The notes beneath the pieces were generated by a model. It was not told the DNA's origin. It made no database searches and saw only the letters and a program-made list of their open reading frames with translations. A DNA stretch of 64,000 nucleotides, taken from the NCBI GenBank assembly GCA_944381575.1, contig CALWLS010000002.1:62001-126000 (forward strand). The letters run 5' to 3'. The translations under genes and the position numbers were made by a program. Source of the stretch: an uncultured Lachnospiraceae bacterium (GTDB lineage Bacteria; Bacillota; Clostridia; Lachnospirales; Lachnospiraceae). Within the stretch, counting starts at the first letter, position 1; each line of letters starts with the position of its first letter. Shown in pieces: positions 45,409 through 55,258 of the stretch.

Positions 45409-46623
45409 ATGTCAGAGGAAGCTGTATCAGCATTCAATACCGTAGAAGAGGCCTTAGAGGAGCTAAAGAGCGGAAGGATCATCCTTGTCACGGACGATCC
45501 GGACCGCGAAAACGAGGGAGACTTTATATGCGCCGCTGAATTTGCCACTACAGCAAATATCAATTTCATGGCCACCCACGGCAAAGGGCTCATATGCATG
45601 CCCATGTCCGAGGAGTATGTAAGGAAACTCAGGATACCTCAGATGGTCCAGTACAATACCGATAACCATGAAACAGCATTTACCGTATCCATAGACCATG
45701 TATCCACTACCACCGGCATCTCCGCCGCGGAAAGGTCCGTGACCGCAATGGCCTGCGTGGATGAAAATGCAAAGCCTGAGGATTTCAGGCGTCCTGGACA
45801 CATGTTCCCGCTGCTTGCCAAAAAGAACGGAGTTTTGGAACGTGAAGGCCATACCGAAGCCACAGTGGATCTCTGCCGCCTTGCGGGCCTTAAGGAATGC
45901 GGGCTCTGCTGCGAGATAATGCGGGACGACGGCACAATGATGCGTACTCCGGAGCTGCATGAGCTGGCAAAAAAGTGGGGCATCAAATTCATTACCATCA
46001 GCGATCTTAAAAATTACCGCAAATGCCATGATAAGCTCGTGGATCAGGTGGCAAAGGTCAGAATGCCTACAAAATACGGTGATTTTAACGCCTATGGCTT
46101 TGTTGACCGTTTGAACGGCGAACACCATGTGGCCCTGGTAAAGGGAGACATAGGCGATGGCAGGGATATTTTATGCCGCGTCCACTCCGAATGCCTTACG
46201 GGAGATACCTTCGGCTCGCTGCGCTGCGACTGCGGAGAACAGCTTGCCTCAGCTCTCATGCAGATAGAAAAGGAAGGCCGCGGGATACTGCTGTACATGA
46301 GGCAGGAGGGCCGCGGCATAGGCCTCATCAATAAGCTTAAGGCCTATGAACTTCAGGAACAGGGCATGGATACCCTGGATGCAAATATCGCCCTCGGCTT
46401 TAAAGCTGATCAGAGAGAATATTATATAGGAGCCCAGATCTTAAGGGAGCTTGGCGTAAAAAGCATGAGGCTCCTTACCAATAATCCGGATAAGGTCTAC
46501 CAGCTCTCGGAGTTCGGCCTTGAGATAACAAAGCGGGTGCCTATCGAAATGCAGCCGACTAAGTACGACGGATTTTATTTAAAGACAAAAAAAGAACGCA
46601 TGGGGCATATGCTCAAAGTTTGA
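45409..46623 (+). CDS. ribBA: DHBP synthase/GTP cyclohydrolase II fusion
   Basis: A 404-residue bifunctional enzyme supplying both branches of riboflavin synthesis. The N-terminal RibB half has [19 protein letters not shown] (near residue 26), [12 protein letters not shown] and HTEATVDL. The C-terminal RibA half has [20 protein letters not shown] with three Cys zinc ligands (near 260-275), [11 protein letters not shown] and [14 protein letters not shown] precedes the start. Third gene of the operon, 61 bases after ribE. Confidence 0.97.
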   Translation: MSEEAVSAFNTVEEALEELKSGRIILVTDDPDRENEGDFICAAEFATTANINFMATHGKGLICMPMSEEYVRKLRIPQMVQYNTDNHETAFTVSIDHVSTTTGISAAERSVTAMACVDENAKPEDFRRPGHMFPLLAKKNGVLEREGHTEATVDLCRLAGLKECGLCCEIMRDDGTMMRTPELHELAKKWGIKFITISDLKNYRKCHDKLVDQVAKVRMPTKYGDFNAYGFVDRLNGEHHVALVKGDIGDGRDILCRVHSECLTGDTFGSLRCDCGEQLASALMQIEKEGRGILLYMRQEGRGIGLINKLKAYELQEQGMDTLDANIALGFKADQREYYIGAQILRELGVKSMRLLTNNPDKVYQLSEFGLEITKRVPIEMQPTKYDGFYLKTKKERMGHMLKV

Positions 46624-46639
46624 TTATAAAGGAGAGATC

Positions 46640-47104
46640 ATGAAAATATTAGAAGGAAAATTAGTATCGGATAAGATAAAGATAGGGATCGTTGCCTCCC
46701 GTTTCAACGAATTCATAACCTCAAAGCTTATAGGCGGAGCCCTCGACGGCCTTAAAAGACACGACGTAAATGACGATGACATAGAGCTTGCATGGGTCCC
46801 AGGAGCTTTTGAGATACCGCTCATTGCCTCCAAAATGGCTAAAAGCGGAAAGTACGACGCCGTCATATGCCTCGGCGCCGTCATAAGGGGCTCGACCAGC
46901 CACTATGACTATGTCTGCAACGAGGTCTCAAAGGGCATTGCAGCCGTTTCCCTCGAAACAGGCGTTCCCGTGATGTTCGGCGTGCTTACTACCGACAATA
47001 TTGAGCAGGCTATCGAAAGGGCCGGCACAAAGGCAGGTAATAAAGGCTATGACTGCGCCTTAAGCGCCATAGAGATGGTCAACCTGATACGTAATATGAA
47101 CTAA
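46640..47104 (+). CDS. ribH: 6,7-dimethyl-8-ribityllumazine synthase
   Basis: A 154-residue lumazine synthase that forms icosahedral or pentameric shells. Landmarks are ASRFNEFIT (residue 18), [16 protein letters not shown] (near 53), [16 protein letters not shown] (near 79-93, with the catalytic His) and FGVLTTDN. Normal length. Last gene of ribD-ribE-ribBA-ribH, ended by an 18-bp terminator stem. Confidence 0.97.
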   Translation: MKILEGKLVSDKIKIGIVASRFNEFITSKLIGGALDGLKRHDVNDDDIELAWVPGAFEIPLIASKMAKSGKYDAVICLGAVIRGSTSHYDYVCNEVSKGIAAVSLETGVPVMFGVLTTDNIEQAIERAGTKAGNKGYDCALSAIEMVNLIRNMN

Positions 47105-47110
47105 TCTATA

Positions 47111-47160
47111 AAACCCCTGTTATAAAGACGTTTCTGCAGTCTTTATAACAGGGGTTTAAT
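47111..47160. terminator. Long-stem terminator between ribH and pyc
   Basis: AAACCCCTGTTATAAAGAC (47111-47129) pairs perfectly with its complement at 47139-47157. T and A flanks let it serve the convergent genes on both strands. Confidence 0.9.
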
Positions 47161-47226
47161 TATTATTATAATTCTATCCGGCCTGCTTAAGGCCTGTCAT
47201 GATCCTTTAAGAAAGTCTTATGCCGG

Positions 47227-50200
47227 TCACTTTATCCTTACAAGGAGCTGTCCACCCTTTACGGTGTCGCCTTCCTTTACAAGGATCTCTGCGACCTCTC
47301 CTCCCATGAGAGCCTGAGCATTGATCTCCATCTTCATGGCCTCAATGACTACGAGAGTCTGGCCTTCTTCGACCTTATCTCCTACCTTGACCTTGATCTG
47401 TGAGATGGCTCCAGGGATGGATGCGCCAACATTACTCTTATCCTCAGGATCCGCCATAGGAACATGTATGATGTTCTTCTGTGCTTCCTTATCAGGGACC
47501 TTGACCTCGCGGCGTACGCCGTTAAGCTCGAATACAACTGTGCGCATTCCTTCGGAATCCACGTCTCCAGGGCCCAGATACTTGATGACGAGGGTCTTTC
47601 CGTCCTGGATGTTGACACGGTTCGTCTCGCCTATGGACATTCCCTTGAAGAATACATGGCTTCCAAGCCTTACAAGGTATCCGTTCTCCTCTCTCTGCTT
47701 TACGAAGTCCTTAAGTACCTTCGGATAGAGAGCGTATGAAAGCATTGCCCTCCATGTAGGATTCTTATCGAAGCTCATCATCTCTGCCTTGAGCTCGTTC
47801 CAGTCAACTGGAGGAAGTATTGAGCCAGGCCTTACGGTGATAGGCTCCTTGCCCTTAAGCACGATCTTCTGAAGATCCTTAGGGAAGCCTCCCTCTGGCT
47901 GTCCCATCATGCCTGAGAAGTATGTGATAACTGAGTCAGGATATGCAAGATCCTTACCCTTTTCAAGGATGTTCTCAGGAGTGAGGTTATTCTGAGTCAT
48001 GAATATCGCAAGGTCGCCTACTACCTTTGAGGAAGGAGTAACCTTGATGATATCTCCGAGCATCTTATTGGCCTTGCGGTAATTCTCCTTGACCTCGACA
48101 AATCTTGATCCAAGACCCATGCTGGCTACCTGAGGATACAGGTTTGTGTACTGTCCTCCAGGGATCTCATATCTGTAAATATCCGTAGCGGAGCACTTAA
48201 GACCGTTATCGAAGTCCACATAGCGGAGACGTATGTCCTCCCAGTAATCCGTAAGCTTCTGAAGCTCCTGAAGATCAAGTCCCGTATCACGCTCTGTATT
48301 CTGAAGGGCTGCTACTACTGCATTCATGGAAGGCTGTGAAGTAAGCCCTGCCATTGAAGAAATGGCTGTATCCACAACATCCACGCCTGCCTCGGCTGCC
48401 ATCAGCAGAGCTGCCACCTGGTTTCCTGAGGTGTCGTGAGTATGGAGATGGATAGGTATGCCAATCTCCTCCTTTAAGGTCTTTACCAGCTTCTTTGCTG
48501 CATATGGCTTTAAGAGACCTGCCATATCCTTGATACAGAGCATATGAGCTCCGAGCTTTTCAAGCTCCTTGGCCTTTCTTACGTAATACTCAAGAGTATA
48601 CTTGTCTCTCTTTTCGTCAAGAATGTCTCCGGTATAGCAGATGGTAGCCTCAAGTATCTTATTCTGGTTAAGTACCTCGTCCATGGCAACCTCCATGGCA
48701 GGTATCCAGTTGAGCGAATCGAATACACGGAATACGTCGATGCCGCTCCTTGCAGCCTCCTTGATGAACTCACGGATAACATTGTCAGGATAGTTGGTGT
48801 AGCCTACTGCGTTTGCACCTCTGAGGAGCATCTGCAAAAGTACATTCGGCACCTTTTCCCTGATCATATCAAGACGCTCCCAAGGCGACTCGTGAAGGAA
48901 TCTGTAGGCAACGTCAAATGTAGCTCCGCCCCAGCACTCAAGTGAGAATGCGTCGGCAAGTATCTCCGAGGTGCCGTCCATGCACTTTACGATATCCCTT
49001 GTCCTTACCCTTGTGCCCAGCAGCGACTGATGAGCGTCACGGCAGGTGGTATCGGTGATAAGGAGCTTCTTCTGGTCGAGTACCCACTTGCTGACTGCCT
49101 GAGGGCCTTCCTTATCAAGGAGCTGCTTAAGTCCGTCCCTGCGGTTTCCGGTAGGAACAGGGAATCTCGGAGTTTCAAAAAGGTTGTTGACGCTCTTATT
49201 TTCAAGACTCTTTGTAGCGATATACTTGAGCATCTTTGTGCCTCTGTCCTCATCATTGCTGATCTCGAACAGTGAAGGCGTTTCATCTATAAACTTGGTG
49301 TAGCACTTTCCTGCCCTGAATGTAGGGTTGGTAAGCACGTTGGTTATAAATGCAACGTTGGTCTTTACGCCGCGGACATGTATCTCGCGTACGGCACGCT
49401 CAGCCTTTGAGCAGCACATCTCAAAGGTGTTGTCCCAGGTCGTGACCTTGACGAGCAGTGAATCATAGTAAGGTGATATAACGGCTCCGGCTCCTCTTGT
49501 AGCCTCGTCCATACGTACTCCGAAGCCTCCGGAAACATTGTATCCGGTAATGGTTCCAGTATCAGGTGCGAAGTTGTTGGTCGGATCCTCAGTTGTAATA
49601 CGGCACTGGATAGCGTAACCGTTCTGCTTAATGTCTCTCTGGGACTTGATGCCGATACGCTCATCTGAAAGCTCATAACCCTCTGCTATGAGTATCTGTG
49701 CGCGGACAAGATCCACTCCCGTTACCATCTCTGTTACGGTATGCTCTACCTGGATCCTCGGGTTCATCTCGATGAAGTAGTAATTTTCATCCTTATCCAC
49801 GAGGAACTCCAATGTTCCGGCGTTGGTATAGCCCACGTGCTTAGCGATCTTGACAGCGTCCTTATAGAGCTTCTCCTTGGTCTCCTTGGATACTGAGAAT
49901 GCAGGCGTGAACTCTACGACCTTCTGGTAGCGTCTCTGAAGAGAGCAGTCTCTCTCAAAGAGATGTACGCAGTGTCCGTGCTCGTCGGCGAGGACCTGTA
50001 CCTCGATGTGCTTAGGGTTTACGAGATACTTCTCCATGAAGATATCGTCGTTTCCGAAGGACTTTAAGGCCTCTGACTTAACAAGGTCAAAGTTTATGCC
50101 TACCTCCTCCACGGTATCGCAGCGGCGCATTCCTCTTCCGCCGCCTCCGGCTGCAGCCTTAAGGATAACCGGGAAGCCGAACTCCATTGCAAGGTGCTGA

Positions 50201-50640
50201 GCCTCCTCGCGGCTCTTTAACGGCTCGCTGGTTCCAGGCGTGATAGGTACTCCGCACTCGATGGCTATCTGCTTTGCGCCGAGCTTATCTCCCATCCTGT
50301 CCAAGACCTCTGAAGACGGTCCGATGAACTTGATGCCGGCAGCCTCACAGGCCCTTGCAAAATCCCCGTTCTCGGAAAGGAAACCGTAACCCGGATGAAT
50401 GGCATCACAGTTATGCAGCTTTGCAAGCTCAACTATCCTGTCGATATCAAGATATGCGCCGAGCGGGCTAAGGTTTTCACCTATGAGGTAAGACTCATCA
50501 GCTGCAGTACGGAACTTGGCATAAGTATCCTCGTTGGAATAGATCGCAACTGTATTGAGGTCAAGATCATGGCACGCGCGAAAAACTCGCATAGCGATCT
50601 CACCGCGGTTGGCCACAAGCACTTTTTTAAAATCGCCCAT
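47227..50640 (-). CDS. pyc: Pyruvate carboxylase
   Basis: A 1137-residue biotin enzyme converting pyruvate, bicarbonate and ATP to oxaloacetate. Domain order: biotin carboxylase (about 1-450; VLVANRGEIAMRV, AAAGGGGRGMR, EMNPRIQVEHTVTE), carboxyltransferase (about 520-820; LLITDTTCRDAHQSLLGTRVRT, metal-binding HLHTHDT), the allosteric linker, and the biotin carrier at the C-terminus with the biotinyl Lys in VVIEAMKMEIN. ATG 50640 follows GGAGG; the frame opens earlier at 50682. Codon use is more restricted than in neighbours, consistent with high expression. Confidence 0.97.
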   Translation of the reverse strand: MGDFKKVLVANRGEIAMRVFRACHDLDLNTVAIYSNEDTYAKFRTAADESYLIGENLSPLGAYLDIDRIVELAKLHNCDAIHPGYGFLSENGDFARACEAAGIKFIGPSSEVLDRMGDKLGAKQIAIECGVPITPGTSEPLKSREEAQHLAMEFGFPVILKAAAGGGGRGMRRCDTVEEVGINFDLVKSEALKSFGNDDIFMEKYLVNPKHIEVQVLADEHGHCVHLFERDCSLQRRYQKVVEFTPAFSVSKETKEKLYKDAVKIAKHVGYTNAGTLEFLVDKDENYYFIEMNPRIQVEHTVTEMVTGVDLVRAQILIAEGYELSDERIGIKSQRDIKQNGYAIQCRITTEDPTNNFAPDTGTITGYNVSGGFGVRMDEATRGAGAVISPYYDSLLVKVTTWDNTFEMCCSKAERAVREIHVRGVKTNVAFITNVLTNPTFRAGKCYTKFIDETPSLFEISNDEDRGTKMLKYIATKSLENKSVNNLFETPRFPVPTGNRRDGLKQLLDKEGPQAVSKWVLDQKKLLITDTTCRDAHQSLLGTRVRTRDIVKCMDGTSEILADAFSLECWGGATFDVAYRFLHESPWERLDMIREKVPNVLLQMLLRGANAVGYTNYPDNVIREFIKEAARSGIDVFRVFDSLNWIPAMEVAMDEVLNQNKILEATICYTGDILDEKRDKYTLEYYVRKAKELEKLGAHMLCIKDMAGLLKPYAAKKLVKTLKEEIGIPIHLHTHDTSGNQVAALLMAAEAGVDVVDTAISSMAGLTSQPSMNAVVAALQNTERDTGLDLQELQKLTDYWEDIRLRYVDFDNGLKCSATDIYRYEIPGGQYTNLYPQVASMGLGSRFVEVKENYRKANKMLGDIIKVTPSSKVVGDLAIFMTQNNLTPENILEKGKDLAYPDSVITYFSGMMGQPEGGFPKDLQKIVLKGKEPITVRPGSILPPVDWNELKAEMMSFDKNPTWRAMLSYALYPKVLKDFVKQREENGYLVRLGSHVFFKGMSIGETNRVNIQDGKTLVIKYLGPGDVDSEGMRTVVFELNGVRREVKVPDKEAQKNIIHVPMADPEDKSNVGASIPGAISQIKVKVGDKVEEGQTLVVIEAMKMEINAQALMGGEVAEILVKEGDTVKGGQLLVRIK

Positions 50641-50741
50641 AGAACAGATCCTCCATTTTATTTTTATTTTACGATGCGTCATATGCCCGGCGCTGAGCCG
50701 TTATAATGAGCACAATGAACAGCATATATACTTCATTAATA

Positions 50742-50770
50742 ATAATAACGTCATAAATGGCTTAGGGCAA
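50742..50770 (-). promoter_or_regulatory. Candidate pyc promoter
   Basis: Minus strand TTGCCC (50765-50770), 17 bases, TATTAT (50742-50747). Upstream, at 50816-50832, ACACAT/ATGTGT arms surround a TATA-like core that could be an operator or an alternative -10. No further gene is visible in 50641-50879. Confidence 0.5.
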
Positions 50771-50879
50771 TGTTTATATTCATGCACATACCCCTGTGGT
50801 TGTTCTTTATGGTGAACACATTATACATGTGTGCCATTATTTACGGATAATCATATCCGTGGAATATTTTACATGGATC

Positions 50880-51317
50880 TTACTTTATAAGTTCGTCCAC
50901 CACTGCCTGTACTGTCTTACCGTCGGCCTTGCCCTTAAATTCCGGCATCACAGCCTTCATTATTGCGCCCTTATTCTTTGCGGCTATGACCTCAGCAAAT
51001 TTCTCTGAGATTATCTTTTTTATCTCCTCAGCATCAAGCTGCTTTGGAGCATACTCCTCTATCACGGCAAGTCTCTCCTTGTACTCGGCAAGAAGCTCCG
51101 TCCTGTCTGCAGGGCAGGTCTCCACCTGCTCCTTTGCGCTCTTAAGCTCCTTCATTATGGCCTGATCCACCATAGACTCAGGTATATCCTCCCTGCAGCC
51201 CGCGTCTATCGCAGCTTTCTTGACAGCCGCGATCAGCGATGAGATGGCGTCCTTCCTGCCCTTTTCCCTTGCCTTCATTGCAGCTATCATATCCTTCTGA
51301 AGCGTTTCTATCTTCAT
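50880..51317 (-). CDS. YqeY-family protein (GatB/Yqey domain)
   Basis: A 145-residue helical protein of the GatB/Yqey tRNA-binding-like family. It shows QKDMIAAMKAREKGRKDAISSLIAAVK at the N-terminus and AAKNKGAIMKAVMPEFKGKADGKTVQAVVDELIK at the C-terminus. The domain is the tail of the Glu-tRNA amidotransferase B subunit; stand-alone versions have no settled function. GGAGGAG precedes the start, 17 bases after the LCP gene. Confidence 0.93.
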   Translation of the reverse strand: MKIETLQKDMIAAMKAREKGRKDAISSLIAAVKKAAIDAGCREDIPESMVDQAIMKELKSAKEQVETCPADRTELLAEYKERLAVIEEYAPKQLDAEEIKKIISEKFAEVIAAKNKGAIMKAVMPEFKGKADGKTVQAVVDELIK

Positions 51318-51334
51318 ATGAATGTCTCCTCCTG

Positions 51335-53485
51335 TTAATTTATGATATTGCTTCCCGGGCCTTCTTCAGAAATAAAATTTTCGCCCGAATTTGTTCCCGT
51401 CTCCGGTCCCGTTTCAGGTCCATTGGATGAAGGACCTGCTCCGGTCACCGTGTCATGGCTGTTTCCTGAACTCTGACTGCCGCCGGATGCTCCTGATCCA
51501 GAACCGGATGTTCCCGGTCCGTGACCACCTGAATCTGATCCTGAACCTGATGTTCCAGGCCCGGATGAGCCTGAGCCGGAGCCTCCTGACGGCGTTGTAC
51601 CGGATCCAGTGGAGCCAGGATGTCCGCCTCCTGATGAATCACCTGAACCGGTCACTGTATCGTGGTTACTTTCAGAACCCTGACTGCCGCCTGATGTTCC
51701 TGCTTCAGAACCGGCTGTTCCAGATCCATGGCCTCCTGAATCTGAGCCCGAACCTGATGTGCCCGGCCTTGACGCACCGGAGGCGGAACCTGAACCTCCT
51801 GAAGGCAGCGTGCCGGATCCCGCTGAGCCTGACTGATCCGTACCTGCACCTACATTAGAATTGCTGCCCTCAGGCACCATATCCTCCGGATCCGTGGAAT
51901 CATTATCCTCCGCATCCGAAGGGCCGTTTCCTGCCTCCGGATCGACGATCTCTTCTATCGTTTCTGTTTCATCTGCGGTGCTCTCTGTTTCAGGCTCAGT
52001 AACTGCTTCCGTTTCCTCTGCGGCCTGACCTCCCGTAACGGCGTTTAGATCGTCGACGGTTATCGTAGTTTCTCCGTTTCCTCCAAGTCCGCTCTTTGAT
52101 ATGACATGCTCGCTTATCTCATGCACCAATGCGCTCGGAGTATAAGGGGTCCCCGGATAAAGGAATTCATGCAGCGCTGTATCGTTGGATTCCCAGGTCA
52201 CCGGCACGACGCAGTCGAGCTTTCCTATGTCTGCTGCCTGTTTATCGAACGGGAATCCCGCGGTATCTCCCAGATAATATTTATCTATATTCCTTGCAAA
52301 AGGAAGCAGATCGTCTATGCCGATACTTGTGGATATCTGCGGAAGCACTGTCACCAAAATGTTGTTAAGCGTGGCAAAATCCGCCTGCTTTGCCTTTTCA
52401 AGGGCAAGGGACACGACCTTTCTCTGACGCTCGGTTCTCACATAATCGTTATCCATGTATCTGAGCCTTGCGTAAGCCACCGCCTGGACTCCGTCCAGAT
52501 GGTTCATCCCGGCATGCTCAAGCTGCACGGATCCGACTCCGGTACTGTTTACCGTTTCCGTTATGTAAGCATTTATATATTTGAACTCAGCGTCGCTTAT
52601 CTCAAGATCTATGCCCCCAAGGATATTGATGGCGTCAACTATGGCCTTCCAGTTAAATGTGGCGTAGTCGTCCACCTTTACATCCGTGTTATGCTCCAGC
52701 GCCCAGACAGCCTGTTCAGGCCCGCCTCTGAAATATGCCTCGTTGAACTTATGATAATCTCCGTCCTCACTTATCATGGCGTAGGTATCACGGTAGATGG
52801 AAACGAGCTTGATCTCTCCCGACGCACGGTCGACCCTTGCGATTATATTGACATCAGAGAGCGCTCCCTTACCGACATTTCCGTCCCTCGAATCTACTCC
52901 AAACACAGCCACGGTGTAATATCCGCTCTGCCCCGTGAACATCTTGAAGACTACAAATCCAATAAGAAAAATGAATACTGCAAGTACCGCCATAAGTATC
53001 GGATGCTTTTTCTTTTTGACAGCTTTTGGCTCCGCAGGTCCCGCTGCCGTTTTCGCCGGTTTAATGCCCTTCTTTCTTTCCACCTGGCCGCTTACCGAGG
53101 TTTTATGCTTACCCTTAAGCTGCTGTCCTGAAGGTCTTTCATGTCTCTCATGTTTCTCAGTGCCTGGGGTATTCCCCCTCACCGGCCTTGCTTTTCTTTC
53201 CGGTACTTCTCCGTAATGCGCTTCATCATGAGGCTCATCATAGTATCCGTTATCTATGACGTCTTCCGCCGCTGACTGGGCCGTGCGCGAGTAACCGTCC
53301 ATTTCTTCGTAAAATCTGTCCCTGTCACGGTAGTATCTGTCGCGTTCGGCATAATAGCGGTCTCTCTCCCTGAAATACTCCTCCCTGTCGCGATAATAGC
53401 TCCCGGCGTCATTTATATCCCTGCTGTCATTATCCGCCGCCGGCCTGCGGGGCGTTCTTCTTTGATTTCTTTCCCTGTCTGTCAT
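51335..53485 (-). CDS. LCP-family wall protein with low-complexity ends
   Basis: A 716-residue LytR-CpsA-Psr protein. LCP enzymes attach anionic polymers to peptidoglycan outside the membrane. The cytoplasmic N-terminus carries about five Tyr/Arg/Asp heptads (residues ~30-64: RDREEYF, RERDRYY, AERDRYY, RDRDRFY). One transmembrane helix follows (about 163-186). The LCP domain (about 190-420) shows FGVDSRD, DVNIIARVD, IYRDTYA, HLDGVQAVAYARLRYMDNDYVRTERQRKV. The last ~240 residues form a Glu/Thr then Gly/Ser-rich tail with a repeated ~70-residue unit (two copies, each ending HDTVTG). Such a tail is unusual for the family. Downstream partner: yqeY. Confidence 0.93.
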   Translation of the reverse strand: MTDRERNQRRTPRRPAADNDSRDINDAGSYYRDREEYFRERDRYYAERDRYYRDRDRFYEEMDGYSRTAQSAAEDVIDNGYYDEPHDEAHYGEVPERKARPVRGNTPGTEKHERHERPSGQQLKGKHKTSVSGQVERKKGIKPAKTAAGPAEPKAVKKKKHPILMAVLAVFIFLIGFVVFKMFTGQSGYYTVAVFGVDSRDGNVGKGALSDVNIIARVDRASGEIKLVSIYRDTYAMISEDGDYHKFNEAYFRGGPEQAVWALEHNTDVKVDDYATFNWKAIVDAINILGGIDLEISDAEFKYINAYITETVNSTGVGSVQLEHAGMNHLDGVQAVAYARLRYMDNDYVRTERQRKVVSLALEKAKQADFATLNNILVTVLPQISTSIGIDDLLPFARNIDKYYLGDTAGFPFDKQAADIGKLDCVVPVTWESNDTALHEFLYPGTPYTPSALVHEISEHVISKSGLGGNGETTITVDDLNAVTGGQAAEETEAVTEPETESTADETETIEEIVDPEAGNGPSDAEDNDSTDPEDMVPEGSNSNVGAGTDQSGSAGSGTLPSGGSGSASGASRPGTSGSGSDSGGHGSGTAGSEAGTSGGSQGSESNHDTVTGSGDSSGGGHPGSTGSGTTPSGGSGSGSSGPGTSGSGSDSGGHGPGTSGSGSGASGGSQSSGNSHDTVTGAGPSSNGPETGPETGTNSGENFISEEGPGSNIIN
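51455..51830. repeat. Duplicated Gly/Ser-rich coding unit
   Basis: Within the LCP gene tail, two long degenerate copies encode a Gly/Ser/Pro-rich stretch ending in HDTVTG-A/S-G. Many short GGTTCAGG/GGATCC-like words recur on the coding strand. It is likely to vary in length between strains by recombination. Confidence 0.7.
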
Positions 53486-53590
53486 CTTTCTCCTGCTTTT
53501 ATCATATACATTACGGCATACATTGGTTTTTCTGTATGCCGCATTTAGTATTTCCTGTTTCCGGCGCCCGTTTAAGGACGCAGTACTTTA

Positions 53591-53619
53591 AGTCTAATAA
53601 ATGAAAAAGATGATTTCAA
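53591..53619 (-). promoter_or_regulatory. Promoter of LCP-yqeY operon
   Basis: Minus strand TTGAAA (53614-53619), 17 bases, TAGACT (53591-53596). The leader contains a perfect 9-bp hairpin CGGCATACA/TGTATGCCG (53514-53522, 53533-53541). Confidence 0.7.
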
Positions 53620-53694
53620 TAAGATATCCTTACGATAGGATTATTTAAATGTTAAATTTCCCTGATGATATTTCCATCGGACAAGCATGCGCGG

Positions 53695-54345
53695 TCACGC
53701 ATGCTCGCCTGCATTTTTAAGAAATCCCAAAAGATGGTATAAAAGCTGGCCTGTCATACCCCATATGATCCCATACTTTGTTTTATAAAAGTAATACTCT
53801 CTTTTTATATTGGCCCAGTGGTAATTCCTGCCGTTGGGTATGAGGTCGTATGGAAAATCCTCCCCGGGAGTCTGGACAAAGGTAGCCCCGCTCGTGATCG
53901 GCTCTATATCAAGCAGCTCCTCTATTGTAAGAGTGAATACATACTCTGTCTCATCCTTTGAATATGTCCCCTTATAGTTATTTAAGAATCCGAGATATGC
54001 AAATATATCTGCTCCGGCAGGGCCTGTGAGCCTGAACATTGGAGCCGTCACCTCAATATTTTTGCGCTCAAGCTCAAGTTCCTCCATGGCCTCCCTTACG
54101 GCGGCGTCAAGCGGCGTCTCCCCCTCTTCTATCCTGCCTCCCGGAAAGCAGACCTCCCCGGCCTGTCCTATCAGTTTCGACCTCACTTCAAAAAGCAGGC
54201 TCAGCTTACCGTCTGCCTCCACAAGGGGCATAAATACGGCAGCCCTGATGGCTCCCGGCGGAAGTATATGCTCAAAATCCCTGCCCAGGGCCATTTTTGT
54301 TATACTGTCCCTCATGTTTTTGTTTGTATCAAAATAATGGTCCAT
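53695..54345 (-). CDS. Nudix hydrolase, CoA pyrophosphatase type
   Basis: A 216-residue Nudix protein of the NudL/YeaB group that hydrolyses CoA and its thioesters. The CoA signature LLFEVRSKLIGQAGEVCFPGG (near residue 51) runs into the Nudix box GGRIEEGETPLDAAVREAMEELEL. The C-terminal WGMTGQLLYHLLGFL is typical. It is a single gene divergent from the DUF975 gene, with about 120 bases between the starts. Confidence 0.92.
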   Translation of the reverse strand: MDHYFDTNKNMRDSITKMALGRDFEHILPPGAIRAAVFMPLVEADGKLSLLFEVRSKLIGQAGEVCFPGGRIEEGETPLDAAVREAMEELELERKNIEVTAPMFRLTGPAGADIFAYLGFLNNYKGTYSKDETEYVFTLTIEELLDIEPITSGATFVQTPGEDFPYDLIPNGRNYHWANIKREYYFYKTKYGIIWGMTGQLLYHLLGFLKNAGEHA

Positions 54346-54465
54346 ATGTATATACCGGCTCCTTTACTCTGCATTTAAAGCTGATATTTTATTTTTAATC
54401 GCTTCATGTTAATATTATATACTTGATAGATATTAATTTCTTGATTTTGGAGGTAAATATTAAAA

Positions 54466-55167
54466 ATGATCATAGACAGACCGATGCTGAAAGCCCGTTC
54501 AAAGGAAATTCTTCGCGCTTCCTACCTCAAATCGGTGGCAGTATCCCTTGTACTGTTCATAACGCTCTACGGCGCAGCCGGTTCTTCCGCGACAAACAGC
54601 GGGGCTTCCCCTGATGCAGTACAGACAGGAAGCTACGTGGCCGCTATCCCAATGAGCTTCGCAGCCCTCCTCATAGGCTTTGCCGGCATATTGATGATCA
54701 TCATGCTGATCATAAGGGTTTTTGTATTAAACGTACTCGAGATAGGCTGCCGCAGGTTCTTTATAGAAACATCCTACGGCGATACCGGCATAGGCGTGAT
54801 CGTAAAGCCGTTTTCCAGAGCCTTCCTTAATCAGGCCTTCGTAATGTTTATGAGGGACCTGTTCACCTGTCTCTGGACCATGCTTTTTGTCATACCGGGA
54901 TTTATTAAGATGTATTCCTACCGTCTCGTACCGTACATACTTGCCGAGAACCCTGAAATGAACATGTCAGAGGCCATAGGCCTTTCCAGATACATGATGG
55001 ACGGATACAAGTGGCAGACATTTATATTCGACCTTTCATTTATAGGCTGGATGATATTAAGCGGCATAACCTTCGGACTGGTCGGGGTATTTTATTCAAA
55101 CCCATACTATAACCATGCCTCGGCGCAGCTGTATCTGTATATCAAGGAGCAGCGCGGTACGATGTAA
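54466..55167 (+). CDS. DUF975 family membrane protein
   Basis: A 233-residue polytopic membrane protein of the DUF975 family. There are about five hydrophobic segments (near 20-36, 55-90, 125-150, 180-205). Family marks are MKARSKEILRASYLKS at the start, CRRFFIETSYGDTG (near 92), FVIPGFIKMYSYRLVPYILAENP (near 145) and AIGLSRYMMDGYKWQTFIFDLSFIGW. Function is unknown. A strong GGAGG lies about 11 bases before ATG 54466. Confidence 0.9.
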   Translation: MIIDRPMLKARSKEILRASYLKSVAVSLVLFITLYGAAGSSATNSGASPDAVQTGSYVAAIPMSFAALLIGFAGILMIIMLIIRVFVLNVLEIGCRRFFIETSYGDTGIGVIVKPFSRAFLNQAFVMFMRDLFTCLWTMLFVIPGFIKMYSYRLVPYILAENPEMNMSEAIGLSRYMMDGYKWQTFIFDLSFIGWMILSGITFGLVGVFYSNPYYNHASAQLYLYIKEQRGTM

Positions 55168-55207
55168 GTTTCAGAGCGAAGCCTGATCTTAAAACCATTA
55201 AAATTTA

Positions 55208-55258
55208 AGCTGCCATATCTTTTGACTCCTAAAGTCATGGGATATGGCAGCTCTTTTT
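55208..55258 (+). terminator. Terminator between DUF975 and thioesterase genes
   Basis: AGCTGCCATATC (55208-55219) pairs with GATATGGCAGCT (55241-55252), with an inner TGACT/AGTCA stem, then CTTTTT. It serves the plus-strand gene, and the convergent gene stops at 55257. Confidence 0.88.

Noticed and set aside
52106-53131. 341-codon open frame on the plus strand
   Set aside because: Antisense to the LCP gene, no family resemblance, no ribosome site; a by-product of biased codon use.
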